NCBI GenBank assembly: GCA_964020085.1
Contig: OZ026604.1
Span: forward strand, 26,342,697-26,406,696
Reading direction: 5' to 3'
Source: Micromussa lordhowensis
Lineage: Eukaryota > Cnidaria > Anthozoa > Scleractinia > Lobophylliidae
DNA length: 64,000 nucleotides
Program-made: the position numbers and the translations under genes
Part shown: piece by piece, positions 12,891 through 26,661 of the stretch
How the letters are laid out: every line of letters begins with the position of its first letter
Position numbering within the stretch: position 1 is the stretch's first letter
The notes under the pieces: generated by a model
Database searches by the model: none
Told to the model about the DNA's origin: nothing
Seen by the model: only the letters and a program-made list of their open reading frames with translations

Positions 12891-15800
12891 GGCTGACTCG
12901 TTAGCCGAGCTTGACGCGTGTTGCAACTTGGCAAACTAATGGCACCAAAGCACTCCTGGGGTAGGTCCGGGTCCACATGCAAAGTTTCGGAGCTGCGCGA
13001 CATCTCGCACTATGCTAACCAGCCCGTTTGCTAATTAGCCGAACTTTGCGCGCGTCGCAACTTTGCAAACTAATACCACCAAAGCACTCCCGGGGTCGGG
13101 CCGGGTCCAAATGCGAAGTATCGGAGCTGCGCGAAATCTCCCACTATGCTAATCAGCCCGCAGATCCCCAGGCGTGGCCGGCTGGCTGACTCGTTAGCCG
13201 AGCTTGACGCGTGTCGCAACTTGGCAAACTAATGGCACCAAAGCACTCCTGGGGTGGGTCCGGGTCCACATGCAAAGATTCGGAGCTGCGCGACATCTCG
13301 CACTATGCTAACCAGCCCGTTTGCTAATTAGCCGAACTTTGCGCGCGTCGCAACTTTGCAAACTAATACCACCAAAGCACTCCCGGGGTCGGTCCGGGTC
13401 CAAATGCGAAGTATCGGAGCTGCGCGAAATCTCCCACTATGCTAATCAGCCCGCAGATCCCCAGGCGTGGCCGGCTGGCTGACTCGTTAGCCGAGCTTGA
13501 CGCGTGTCGCAACTTGGCAAACTAATGGCACCAAAGCACTCCTGGGGTGGGTCCGGGTCCACATGCAAAGTTTCGGAGCTGCGTGACATCTCGCACTATG
13601 CTAACCAGCCCGTTTGCTAATTAGCCGAACTTTGCGCGCGTCGCAACTTTGCAAACTAATACCACCAAAGCACTCCCGGGGTCGGTCCGGGTCCAAATGC
13701 GAAGTATCGGAGCTGCGCGAAATCTCCCACTATGCTAATCAGCCCGCAGATCCCCAGGCGTGGCCGGCTGGCTGACTCGTTAGCCGAGCTTGACGCGTGT
13801 CGCAACTTGGCAAACTAATGGCACCAAAGCACTCCTGGGGTGGGTCCAGGTCCACATGCAAAGTTTCGGAGCTGCGCGACATCTCGCACTATGCTAACCA
13901 GCCCGTTTGCTAATTAGCCGAATTTTGCGCGCGTCGCAACTTTGCAAACTAATACCACGAAAGCACTCCCGGGGTCGGTCCGGGTCCAAATGCGAAGTAT
14001 CGGAGCTGCGCGAAATCTCCCACTATGCTAATCAGCCAGCAGATCCCCAGGCGTGGCCGGCTGGCTGACTCGTTAGCCGAGCTTGACGTGTGTCGCAACT
14101 TGGCAAACTAATGGCACCAAAGCACTCCTGGGGTGGGTCCGGGTCCACATGCAAAGTTTCGGAGCTGCGTGACATCTCGCACTATGCTAACCAGCCCGTT
14201 TGCTAATTAGCCGAACTTTGCGCGCGTCGCAACTTTGCAAACTAATACCACCAAAGCACTCCCGGGGTCGGTCCGGGTCCAAATGCGAAGTATCGGAGCT
14301 GCGCGAAATCTCCCACTATGCTAATCAGCCCGCAGATCCCCAGGCGTGGCCGGCTGGCTGACTCGTTAGCCGAGCTTGACGCGTGTCGCAACTTGGCAAA
14401 CTAATGGCACCAAAGCACTCCTGGGGTGGGTCCAGGTCCACATGCAAAGTTTCGGAGCTGCGCGACATCTCGCACTATGCTAACCAGCCCGTTTGCTAAT
14501 TAGCCGAACTTTGCGCGCGTCGCAACTTTGCAAACTAATACCACCAAAGCACTCCCGGGGTCGGTCCGGGTCCAAATGCGAAGTATCGGAGCTGCGCGAA
14601 ATCTCCCACTATGCTAATCAGCCAGCAGATCCCCAGGCGTGGCCGGCTGGCTGACTCGTTAGCCGAGCTTGACGTGTGTCGCAACTTGGCAAACTAATGG
14701 CACCAAAGCACTCCTGGGGTGGGTCCGGGTCCACATGCAAAGTTTCGGAGCTGCGCGACATCTCGCACTATGCTAACCAGCCCGTTTGCTAATTAGCCGA
14801 ACTTTGCGCGCGTCGCAACTTTGCAAACTAATACCACCAAAGCACTCCCGGGGTCGGTCCGGGTCCAAATGCGAAGTATCGGAGCTGCGCGAAATCTCCC
14901 ACTATGCTAATCAGCCCGCAGATCCCCAGGCGTGGCCGGCTGGCTGACTCGTTAGCCGAGCTTGACGCGTGTCGCAACTTGGCAAACTAATGGCACCAAA
15001 GCACTCCTGGGGTGGGTCCGGGTCCACATGCAAAGTTTCGGAGCTGCGCGACATCTCGCACTATGCTAACCAGCCCGTTTGCTAATTAGCCGAACTTTGC
15101 CCGCGTCGCAACTTTGCAAACTAATACCACCAAAGCACTCCCGGGGTCGGTCCGGGTCCAAATGCGAAGTATCGGAGCTGCGCGAAATCTCCCACTATGC
15201 TAATCAGCCCGCAGATCCCCAGGCGTGGCCGGCTGGCTGACTCGTTAGCCGAGCTTGACGCGTGTCGCAACTTGGCAAACTAACGGCACCAAAGCACTCC
15301 TGCGGTGGGTCCGGGTCCACATGCAAAGTTTCGGAGCTGCGCGACATCTCGCACTATGCTAACCAGCCTGTTTGCTAATTAGCCGAACTTTGCGCGCGTC
15401 GCAACTTTGCAAACTAATACCACCAAAGCACTCCCGGGGTCGGTCCGGGTCCAAATGCGAAGTATCGGAGCTGCGCGAAATCTCCCACTATGCTAATCAG
15501 CCCGCAGATCGCCAGGCGTGGCCGGCTGGCTGACTCGTTAGCCGAGCTTGACGCGTGTCGCAACTTGGCAAACTAATGGCACCAAAGCACTCCTGGGGTG
15601 GGTCCGGGTCCACATGCAAAGTTTCTGAGCTGCGCGACATCTCGCACTATGCTAACCAGCCCGTTTGCTAATTAGCCGAACTTTGCGCACGTCGCAACTT
15701 TGCAAACTAATACCACCAAAGCACTCCCGGGGTCGGTCCGGGTCCAAATGCGAAGTATCGGAGCTGCGCGAAATCTCCCACTATGCTAATCAGCCCGCAG

Positions 15801-17578
15801 ATCCCCAGGCATGGCCGGCTGGCTGACTCGTTAGCCGAGCTTGACGCGTGTTGCAACTTGGCAAACTAATGGCACCAAAGCACTCCTGGGGTGGGTCCGG
15901 GTCCACATGCAAAGTTTCGGAGCTGCGCGACATCTCGCACTATGCTAACCAGCCCGTTTGCTAATTAGCCGAACTTTGCGCGCGTCGCAACTTTGCAAAC
16001 TAATACCACCAAAGCACTCCCGGGGTCGGTCCGGGTCCAAATGCGAAGTATCGGAGCTGCGCGAAATCTCCCACTATGCTAATCAGCCCGCAGATCCCCA
16101 GGCGTGGCCGGCTGGCTGACTCGTTAGCCGAGCTTGACGCGTGTCGCAACTTGGCAAACTAATGGCACCAAAGCACTCCTGGGGTGGGTCCGGGTCCACA
16201 TGCAAAGTTTCGGAGCTGCGCGACATCTCGCACTATGCTAACCAGCCCGTTTGCTAATTAGCCGAACTTTGCGCGCGTCGCAACTTTGCAAACTAATACC
16301 ACCAAAGCACTCCCGGGGTCGGTCCGGGTCCAAATGCGAAGTATCGGAGCTGCGCGAAATCTCCCACTATGCTAATCAGCCCGCAGATCCCCAGGCGTGG
16401 CCGGCTGGCTGACTCGTTAGCCGAGCTTGACGCGTGCCGCAACTTGGCAAACTAATGGCACCAAAGCACTCCTGGGGTGGGTCCGGGTCCACATGCAAAG
16501 TTTCGGAGCTGCGCGACATCTCGCACTATGCTAACCAGCCCGTTTGCTAATTAGCCGAACTTTGCGCGCGTCGCAACTTTGCAAACTAATACCACCAAAG
16601 CACTCCCGGGGTCGGTCCGGGTCCAAATGCGAAGTATCGGAGCTGCGCGAAATCTCCCACTATGCTAATCAGCCCGCAGATCCCCAGGCGTGGCCGGCTG
16701 GCTGACTCGTTAGCCGAGCTTGACGCGTGTCGCAACTTGGCAAACTAATGGCACCAAAGCACTCCTGGGGTGGGTCCGGGTCCACATGCAAAGTTTCGGA
16801 GCTGCGCGACATCTCGCACTATGCTAACCAGCCCGTTTGCTAATTAGCCGAACTTTGCGCGCGTCGCAACTTTGCAAACTAATACCACCAAAGCACTCCC
16901 GGGGTCGGTCCGGGTCCAAATGCGAAGTATCGGAGCTGCGCGAAATCTCCCACTATGCTAATCAGCCCGCAGATCCCCAGGCGTGGCCGGCTGGCTGACT
17001 CGTTAGCCGAGCTTGACGCGTGTCGCAACTTGGCAAACTAATGGCACCAAAGCACTCCTGGGGTGGGTCCGGGTCCACATGCAAAGTTTCGGAGCTGCGC
17101 GACATCTCGCACTATGCTAACCAGCCCGTTTGCTAATTAGCCGAACTTTGCGCGCGTCGCAACTTTGCAAACTAATACCACCAAAGCACTCCCGGGGTCG
17201 GTCCGGGTCCAAATGCGAAGTATCGGAGCTGCGCGAAATCTCCCACTATGCTAATCAGCCCGCAGATCCCCAGGCGTGGCCGGCTGGCTGACTCGTTAGC
17301 CGAGCTTGACGCGTGTCGCAACTTGGCAAACTAATGGCACCAAAGCACTCCTGGGGTGGGTCCGGGTCCACATGCAAAGTTTCGGAGCTGCGCGACATCT
17401 CGCACTATGCTAACCAGCCCGTTTGCTAATTAGCCGAACTTTGCGCGCGTCGCAACTTTGCAAACTAATACCACCAAAGCACTCCCGGGGTCGGTCCGGG
17501 TCCAAATGCGAAGTATCGGAGCTGCGCGAAATCTCCCACTATGCTAATCAGCCCGCAGATCCCCAGGCATGGCCGGCT
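12891..17578. repeat. 16-dimer higher-order block, copy 1 (4,688 bp)
   Basis: Copy 1 of a tandem pair. Shared rare markers include tcgggcc (13095), aattttgc (13921), cagccagcag (about 14034 and 14620), gcccgcg (15100), tgcggtgg (15301), cagcctg (about 15365), gatcgcc (15508), tttctgag (15622), gcgcacg (15686) and gtgccgc (16434), all repeated 4,688 bp later. Two ggcatgg linkers divide it into 10 and 6 dimers. A two-dimer repeat lies inside it: tccagg to gacgtg recurs at a 586-bp offset (13846 and 14432). Confidence 0.93.
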
Positions 17579-20500
17579 GGCTGACTCGTTAGCCGAGCTT
17601 GACGCGTGTTGCAACTTGGCAAACTAATGGCACCAAAGCACTCCTGGGGTAGGTCCGGGTCCACATGCAAAGTTTCGGAGCTGCGCGACATCTCGCACTA
17701 TGCTAACCAGCCCGTTTGCTAATTAGCCGAACTTTGCGCGCGTCGCAACTTTGCAAACTAATACCACCAAAGCACTCCCGGGGTCGGGCCGGGTCCAAAT
17801 GCGAAGTATCGGAGCTGCGCGAAATCTCCCACTATGCTAATCAGCCCGCAGATCCCCAGGCGTGGCCGGCTGGCTGACTCGTTAGCCGAGCTTGACGCGT
17901 GTCGCAACTTGGCAAACTAATGGCACCAAAGCACTCCTGGGGTGGGTCCGGGTCCACATGCAAAGATTCGGAGCTGCGCGACATCTCGCACTATGCTAAC
18001 CAGCCCGTTTGCTAATTAGCCGAACTTTGCGCGCGTCGCAACTTTGCAAACTAATACCACCAAAGCACTCCCGGGGTCGGTCCGGGTCCAAATGCGAAGT
18101 ATCGGAGCTGCGCGAAATCTCCCACTATGCTAATCAGCCCGCAGATCCCCAGGCGTGGCCGGCTGGCTGACTCGTTAGCCGAGCTTGACGCGTGTCGCAA
18201 CTTGGCAAACTAATGGCACCAAAGCACTCCTGGGGTGGGTCCGGGTCCACATGCAAAGTTTCGGAGCTGCGTGACATCTCGCACTATGCTAACCAGCCCG
18301 TTTGCTAATTAGCCGAACTTTGCGCGCGTCGCAACTTTGCAAACTAATACCACCAAAGCACTCCCGGGGTCGGTCCGGGTCCAAATGCGAAGTATCGGAG
18401 CTGCGCGAAATCTCCCACTATGCTAATCAGCCCGCAGATCCCCAGGCGTGGCCGGCTGGCTGACTCGTTAGCCGAGCTTGACGCGTGTCGCAACTTGGCA
18501 AACTAATGGCACCAAAGCACTCCTGGGGTGGGTCCAGGTCCACATGCAAAGTTTCGGAGCTGCGCGACATCTCGCACTATGCTAACCAGCCCGTTTGCTA
18601 ATTAGCCGAATTTTGCGCGCGTCGCAACTTTGCAAACTAATACCACCAAAGCACTCCCGGGGTCGGTCCGGGTCCAAATGCGAAGTATCGGAGCTGCGCG
18701 AAATGTCCCACTATGCTAATCAGCCAGCAGATCCCCAGGCGTGGCCGGCTGGCTGACTCGTTAGCCGAGCTTGGCGTGTGTCGCAACTTGGCAAACTAAT
18801 GGCACCAAAGCACTCCTGGGGTGGGTCCGGGTCCACATGCAAAGTTTCGGAGCTGCGGGACATCTCGCACTATGCTAACCAGCCCGTTTGCTAATTAGCC
18901 GAACTTTGCGCGCGTCGCAACTTTGCAAACTAATACCACCAAAGCACTCCCGGGGTCGGTCCGGGTCCAAATGCGAAGTATCGGAGCTGCGCGAAATCTC
19001 CCACTATGCTAATCAGCCCGCAGATCCCCAGGCGTGGCCGGCTGGCTGACTCGTTAGCCGAGCTTGACGCGTGTCGCAACTTGGCAAACTAATGGCACCA
19101 AAGCACTCCTGGGGTGGGTCCAGGTCCACATGCAAAGTTTCGGAGCTGCGCGACATCTCGCACTATGCTAACCAGCCCGTTTGCTAATTAGCCGAACTTT
19201 GCGCGCGTCGCAACTTTGCAAACTAATACCACCAAAGCACTCCCGGGGTCGGTCCGGGTCCAAATGCGAAGTATCGGAGCTGCGCGAAATCTCCCACTAT
19301 GCTAATCAGCCAGCAGATCCCCAGGCGTGGCCGGCTGGCTGACTCGTTAGCCGAGCTTGACGTGTGTCGCAACTTGGCAAACTAATGGCACCAAAGCACT
19401 CCTGGGGTGGGTCCGGGTCCACATGCAAAGTTTCGGAGCTGCGCGACATCTCGCACTATGCTAACCAGCCCGTTTGCTAATTAGCCGAACTTTGCGCGCG
19501 TCGCAACTTTGCAAACTAATACCACCAAAGCACTCCCGGGGTCGGTCCGGGTCCAAATGCGAAGTATCGGAGCTGCGCGAAATCTCCCACTATGCTAATC
19601 AGCCCGCAGATCCCCAGGCGTGGCCGGCTGGCTGACTCGTTAGCCGAGCTTGACGCGTGTCGCAACTTGGCAAACTAATGGCACCAAAGCACTCCTGGGG
19701 TGGGTCCGGGTCCACATGCAAAGTTTCGGAGCTGCGCGACATCTCGCACTATGCTAACCAGCCCGTTTGCTAATTAGCCGAACTTTGCCCGCGTCGCAAC
19801 TTTGCAAACTAATACCACCAAAGCACTCCCGGGGTCGGTCCGGGTCCAAATGCGAAGTATCGGAGCTGCGCGAAATCTCCCACTATGCTAATCAGCCCGC
19901 AGATCCCCAGGCGTGGCCGGCTGGCTGACTCGTTAGCCGAGCTTGACGCGTGTCGCAACTTGGCAAACTAATGGCACCAAAGCACTCCTGCGGTGGGTCC
20001 GGGTCCACATGCAAAGTTTCGGAGCTGCGCGACATCTCGCACTATGCTAACCAGCCTGTTTGCTAATTAGCCGAACTTTGCGCGCGTCGCAACTTTGCAA
20101 ACTAATACCACCAAAGCACTCCCGGGGTCGGTCCGGGTCCAAATGCGAAGTATCGGAGCTGCGCGAAATCTCCCACTATGCTAATCAGCCCGCAGATCGC
20201 CAGGCGTGGCCGGCTGGCTGACTCGTTAGCCGAGCTTGACGCGTGTCGCAACTTGGCAAACTAATGGCACCAAAGCACTCCTGGGGTGGGTCCGGGTCCA
20301 CATGCAAAGTTTCTGAGCTGCGCGACATCTCGCACTATGCTAACCAGCCCGTTTGCTAATTAGCCGAACTTTGCGCACGTCGCAACTTTGCAAACTAATA
20401 CCACCAAAGCACTCCCGGGGTCGGTCCGGGTCCAAATGCGAAGTATCGGAGCTGCGCGAAATCTCCCACTATGCTAATCAGCCCGCAGATCCCCAGGCAT

Positions 20501-22266
20501 GGCCGGCTGGCTGACTCGTTAGCCGAGCTTGACGCGTGTTGCAACTTGGCAAACTAATGGCACCAAAGCACTCCTGGGGTGGGTCCGGGTCCACATGCAA
20601 AGTTTCGGAGCTGCGCGACATCTCGCACTATGCTAACCAGCCCGTTTGCTAATTAGCCGAACTTTGCGCGCGTCGCAACTTTGCAAACTAATACCACCAA
20701 AGCACTCCCGGGGTCGGTCCGGGTCCAAATGCGAAGTATCGGAGCTGCGCGAAATCTCCCACTATGCTAATCAGCCCGCAGATCCCCAGGCGTGGCCGGC
20801 TGGCTGACTCGTTAGCCGAGCTTGACGCGTGTCGCAACTTGGCAAACTAATGGCACCAAAGCACTCCTGGGGTGGGTCCGGGTCCACATGCAAAGTTTCG
20901 GAGCTGCGCGACATCTCGCACTATGCTAACCAGCCCGTTTGCTAATTAGCCGAACTTTGCGCGCGTCGCAACTTTGCAAACTAATACCACCAAAGCACTC
21001 CCGGGGTCGGTCCGGGTCCAAATGCGAAGTATCGGAGCTGCGCGAAATCTCCCACTATGCTAATCAGCCCGCAGATCCCCAGGCGTGGCCGGCTGGCTGA
21101 CTCGTTAGCCGAGCTTGACGCGTGCCGCAACTTGGCAAACTAATGGCACCAAAGCACTCCTGGGGTGGGTCCGGGTCCACATGCAAAGTTTCGGAGCTGC
21201 GCGACATCTCGCACTATGCTAACCAGCCCGTTTGCTAATTAGCCGAACTTTGCGCGCGTCGCAACTTTGCAAACTAATACCACCAAAGCACTCCCGGGGT
21301 CGGTCCGGGTCCAAATGCGAAGTATCGGAGCTGCGCGAAATCTCCCACTATGCTAATCAGCCCGCAGATCCCCAGGCGTGGCCGGCTGGCTGACTCGTTA
21401 GCCGAGCTTGACGCGTGTCGCAACTTGGCAAACTAATGGCACCAAAGCACTCCTGGGGTGGGTCCGGGTCCACATGCAAAGTTTCGGAGCTGCGCGACAT
21501 CTCGCACTATGCTAACCAGCCCGTTTGCTAATTAGCCGAACTTTGCGCGCGTCGCAACTTTGCAAACTAATACCACCAAAGCACTCCCGGGGTCGGTCCG
21601 GGTCCAAATGCGAAGTATCGGAGCTGCGCGAAATCTCCCACTATGCTAATCAGCCCGCAGATCCCCAGGCGTGGCCGGCTGGCTGACTCGTTAGCCGAGC
21701 TTGACGCGTGTCGCAACTTGGCAAACTAATGGCACCAAAGCACTCCTGGGGTGGGTCCGGGTCCACATGCAAAGTTTCGGAGCTGCGCGACATCTCGCAC
21801 TATGCTAACCAGCCCGTTTGCTAATTAGCCGAACTTTGCGCGCGTCGCAACTTTGCAAACTAATACCACCAAAGCACTCCCGGGGTCGGTCCGGGTCCAA
21901 ATGCGAAGTATCGGAGCTGCGCGAAATCTCCCACTATGCTAATCAGCCCGCAGATCCCCAGGCGTGGCCGGCTGGCTGACTCGTTAGCCGAGCTTGACGC
22001 GTGTCGCAACTTGGCAAACTAATGGCACCAAAGCACTCCTGGGGTGGGTCCGGGTCCACATGCAAAGTTTCGGAGCTGCGCGACATCTCGCACTATGCTA
22101 ACCAGCCCGTTTGCTAATTAGCCGAACTTTGCGCGCGTCGCAACTTTGCAAACTAATACCACCAAAGCACTCCCGGGGTCGGTCCGGGTCCAAATGCGAA
22201 GTATCGGAGCTGCGCGAAATCTCCCACTATGCTAATCAGCCCGCAGATCCCCAGGCGTGGCCGGCT
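17579..22266. repeat. 16-dimer higher-order block, copy 2 (4,688 bp)
   Basis: Rare markers of copy 1 recur at exactly plus 4,688: tcgggcc 17783, aattttgc 18609, gcccgcg 19788, tgcggtgg 19989, tttctgag about 20310, gtgccgc about 21122. Private changes separate the copies: aatgtccc at about 18703, ttggcgtg at 18771, gcgggac at about 18856 here; accacgaaag at about 13954 and taacggc at about 15282 in copy 1. The few differences imply a recent duplication. The ggcatgg linker that should end the copy near 22256 is absent, so the junction with the next block is recombined. Confidence 0.93.
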
Positions 22267-25200
22267 GGCTGACTCGTTAGCCGAGCTTGACGCGTGTCGC
22301 AACTTGGCAAACTAATGGCACCAAAGCACTCCTGGGGTGGGTCCGGGTCCACATGCAAAGTTTCGGAGCTGCGCGACATCTCGCACTATGCTAACCAGCC
22401 CGTTTGCTAATTAGCCGAACTTTGCGCGCGTCGCAACTTTGCAAACTAATACCACCAAAGCACTCCCGGGGTCGGGCCGGGTCCAAATGCGAAGTATCGG
22501 AGCTGCGCAAAATCTCCCACTATGCTAATCAGCCCGCAGATCCCCAGGCGTGGCCGGCTGGCTGACTCGTTAGCCGAGCTTGACGCGTGTCGCAACTTGG
22601 CAAACTAATGGCACCAAAGCACTCCTGGGGTGGGTCCGGGTCCACATGCAAAGATTCGGAGCTGCGCGACATCTCGAACTATGCTAACCAGCCCGTTTGC
22701 TAATTAGCCGAACTTTGCGCGCGTCGCAACTTTGCAAACTAATACCACCAAAGCACTCCCGGGGTCGGTCCGGGTCCAAATGCGAAGTATCGGAGCTGCG
22801 CGAAATCTCCCACTATGCTAATCAGCCCGCAGATCCCCAGGCGTGGCCGGCTGGCTGACTCGTTAGCCGAGCTTGACGCGTGTCGCAACTTGGCAAACTA
22901 ATGGCACCAAAGCACTCCTGGGGTGGGTCCGGGTCCACATGCAAAGTTTCGGAGCTGCGTGACATCTCGCACTATGCTAACCAGCCCGTTTGCTAATTAG
23001 CCGAACTTTGCGCGCGTCGCAACTTTGCAAACTAATACCACCAAAGCACTCCCGGGGTCGGTCCGGGTCCAAATGCGAAGTATCGGAGCTGCGCGAAATC
23101 TCCCACTATGCTAATCAGCCCACAGATCCCCAGGCGTGGCCGGCTGGCTGACTCGTTAGCCGAGCTTGACGCGTGTCGCAACTTGGCAAACTAATGGCAC
23201 CAAAGCACTCCTGGGGTGGGTCCAGGTCCACATGCAAAGTTTCGGAGCTGCGCGACAGCTCGCACTATGCTAACCAGCCCGTTTGCTAATTAGCCGAACT
23301 TTGCGCGCGTCGCAACTTTGCAAACTAATACCACCAAAGCACTCCCGGGGTCGGTCCGGGTCCAAATGCGAAGTATCGGAGCTGCGCGAAATCTCCCACT
23401 ATGCTAATCAGCCCGCAGATCCCCAGGCGTGGCCGGCTGGCTGACTCGTTAGCCGAGCTTGACGTGTGTCGCAACTTGGCAAACTAATGGCACCAAAGCA
23501 CTCCTGGGGTGGGTCCGGGTCCACATGCAAAGTTTCGGAGCTGCGCGACATCTCGCACTATGCTAACCAGCCCGTTTGCTAATTAGCCGAACTTTGCGCG
23601 CGTCGCAACTTTGCAAACTAATACCACCAAAGCACTCCCGGGGTTGGTCCGGGTCCAAATGCGAAGTATCGGAGCTGCGCGAAATCTCCCACTATGCTAA
23701 TCAGCCCGCAGATCCCCAGGCATGGCCGGCTGGCTGACTCGTTAGCCGAGCTTGACGCGTGTTGCAACTTGGCAAACTAATGGCACCAAAGCACTCCTGG
23801 GGTGGGTCCGGGTCCACATGCAAAGTTTCGGAGCTGCGCGACATCTCGCACTATGCTAACCAGCCCGTTTGCTAATTAGCCGAACTTTGCGCGCGTCGCA
23901 ACTTTGCAAACTAATACCACCAAAGCACTCCCGGGGTCGGGCCGGGTCCAAGTGCGAAGTATCGGAGCTGCGCGAAATCTCCCACTATGCTAATCAGCCC
24001 GCAGATCCCCAGGCGTGGCCGGCTGGCTGACTCGTTAGCCGAGCTTGACGCGTGTCGCAACTTGGCAAACTAATGGCACCAAAGCACTCCTGGGGTGGGT
24101 CCGGGTCCACATGCAAAGATTCGGAGCTGCGCGACATCTCGCACTATGCTAACCAGCCCGTTTGCTAATTAGCCGAACTTTGCGCGCGTCGCAACTTTGC
24201 AAACTAATACCACCAAAGCACTCCCGGGGTCGGTCCGGGTCCAAATGCGAAGTATCGGAGCTGCGCGAAATCTCCCACTATGCTAATCAGCCCGCAGATC
24301 CCCAGGCGTGGCCGGCTGGCTGACTCGTTAGCCGAGCTTGACGCGTGTCGCAACTTGGCAAACTAATGGCACCAAAGCACTCCTGGGGTGGGTCCGGGTC
24401 CACATGCAAAGTTTCGGAGCTGCGTGACATCTCGCACTATGCTAACCAGCCCGTTTGCTAATTAGCCGAACTTTGCGCGCGTCGCAACTTTGCAAACTAA
24501 TACCACCAAAGCACTCCCGGGGTCGGTCCGGGTCCAAATGCGAAGTATCGGAGCTGCGCGAAATCTCCCACTATGCTAATCAGCCCACAGATCCCCAGGC
24601 GTGGCCGGCTGACTGACTCGTTAGCCGAGCTTGACGCGTGTCGCAACTTGGCAAACTAATGGCACCAAAGCACTCCTGGGGTGGGTCCAGGTCCACATGC
24701 AAAGTTTCGGAGCTGCGCGACATCTCGCACTATGCTAACCAGCCCGTTTGCTAATTAGCCGAACTTTGCGCGCATCGCAACTTTGCAAACTAATACCACC
24801 AAAGCACTCCCGGGGTCGGTCCGGGTCCAAATGCGAAGTATCGGAGCTGCGCGAAATCTCCCACTATGCTAATCAGCCCGCAGATCCCCAGGCGTGGCCG
24901 GCTGGCTGACTCGTTAGCCGAGCTTGACGTGTGTCGCAACTTGGCAAACTAATGGCACCAAAGCACTCCTGGGGTGGGTCCGGGTCCACATGCAAAGTTT
25001 CGGAGCTGCGCGACATCTCGCACTATGCTAACCAGCCCGTTTGCTAATTAGCCGAACTTTGCGCGCGTCGCAACTTTGCAAACTAATACCACCAAAGCAC
25101 TCCCGGGGTTGGTCCGGGTCCAAATGCGAAGTATCGGAGCTGCGCGAAATCTCCCACTATGCTAATCAGCCCGCAGATCCCCAGGCATGGCCGGCTGGCT

Positions 25201-26661
25201 GACTCGTTAGCCGAGCTTGACGCGTGTTGCAACTTGGCAAACTAATGGCACCAAAGCACTCCTGTGGTGGGTCCGGGTCCACATGCAAAGTTTCGGAGCT
25301 GCGCGACATCTCGCACTATGCTAACCAGCCCGTTTGCTAATTAGCCGAACTTTGCGCGCGTCGCAACTTTGCAAACTAATACCACCAAAGCACTCCCGGG
25401 GTCGGTCCGGGTCCAAATGCGAAGTATCGGAGCTGCGCGAAATCTCCCACTATGCTAATCAGCCCGCAGATCCCCAGGCGTGGCCGGCTGGCTGACTCGT
25501 TAGCCGAGCTTGACGCGTGTCGCAACTTGGCAAACTAATGGCACCAAAGCACTCCTGGGGTGGGTCCGGGTCCACATGCAAAGTTTCGGAGCTGCGTGAC
25601 ATCTCGCACTATGCTAACCAGCCTGTTTGCTAATTAGCCGAACTTTGCGCGCGTCGCAACTTTGCAAACTAATACCACCAAAGCACTCCCGGGGTCGGTC
25701 CGGGTCCAAATGCGAAGTATCGGAGCTGCGCGAAATCTCCCACTATGCTAATCAGCCCGCAGATCCCCAGGCGTGGCCGGCTGGCTGACTCGTTAGCCGA
25801 GCTTGACGCGTGTCGCAACTTGGCAAACTAATGGCACCAAAGCACTCCTGGGGTGGGTCCGGGTCCACATGCAAAGTTTCGGAGCTGCGCGACATCTCGC
25901 ACTATGCTAACCAGCCCGTTTGCTAATTAGCCGAACTTTGCGCGCGTCGCAACTTTGCAAACTAATACCACCAAAGCACTCCCGGGGTCGGTCCGGGTCC
26001 AAATGCGAAGTATCGGAGCTGCGCGAAATCTCCCACTATGCTAATCAGCCCGCAGATCCCCAGGCGTGGCCGGCTGGCTGACTCGTTAGCCGAGCTTGAC
26101 GCGTGTCGCAACTTGGCAAACTAATGGCACCAAAGCACTCCTGGGGTGGGTCCGGGTCCACATGCAAAGTTTCGGAGCTGCGCGACATCTCGCACTATGC
26201 TAACCAGCCCGTTTGCTAATTAGCCGAACTTTGCGCGCGTCGCAACTTTGCAAACTAATACCACCAAAGCACTCCCGGGGTCGGTCCGGGTCCAAATGCG
26301 AAGTATCGGAGCTGCGCGAAATCTCCCACTATGCTAATCAGCCCGCAGATCCCCAGGCGTGGCCGGCTGGCTGACTCGTTAGCCGAGCTTGACGCGTGTC
26401 GCAACTTGGCAAACTAATGGCACCAAAGCACTCCTGGGGTGGGTCCGGGTCCACATGCAAAGTTTCGGAGCTGCGCGACATCTCGCACTATGCTAACCAG
26501 CCCGTTTGCTAATTAGCCGAACTTTGCGCGCGTCGCAACTTTGCAAACTAATACCACCAAAGCACTCCCGGGGTCGGTCCGGGTCCAAATGCGAAGTATC
26601 GGAGCTGCGCGAAATCTCCCACTATGCTAATCAGCCCGCAGATCCCCAGGCGTGGCCGGCT
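22267..26661. repeat. 15-dimer block, copy 1: two T2 copies plus a T1-like copy
   Basis: T2 five-dimer copies start at 22267 and 23732 (tcgggcc at 22471 and 23936, 1,465 bp apart), followed by five dimers from 25197 with gtgttgc and gcgtgac but no ggcatca. The T2 copies carry aagattc, gcgtgac with cccacag, tccagg, gacgtg and ggttgg in order. The first part of 22267-23731 is also in register with the 16-dimer block (tcgggcc 22471 is 17783 plus 4,688), so it is the broken start of a third 16-dimer copy. Confidence 0.88.
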
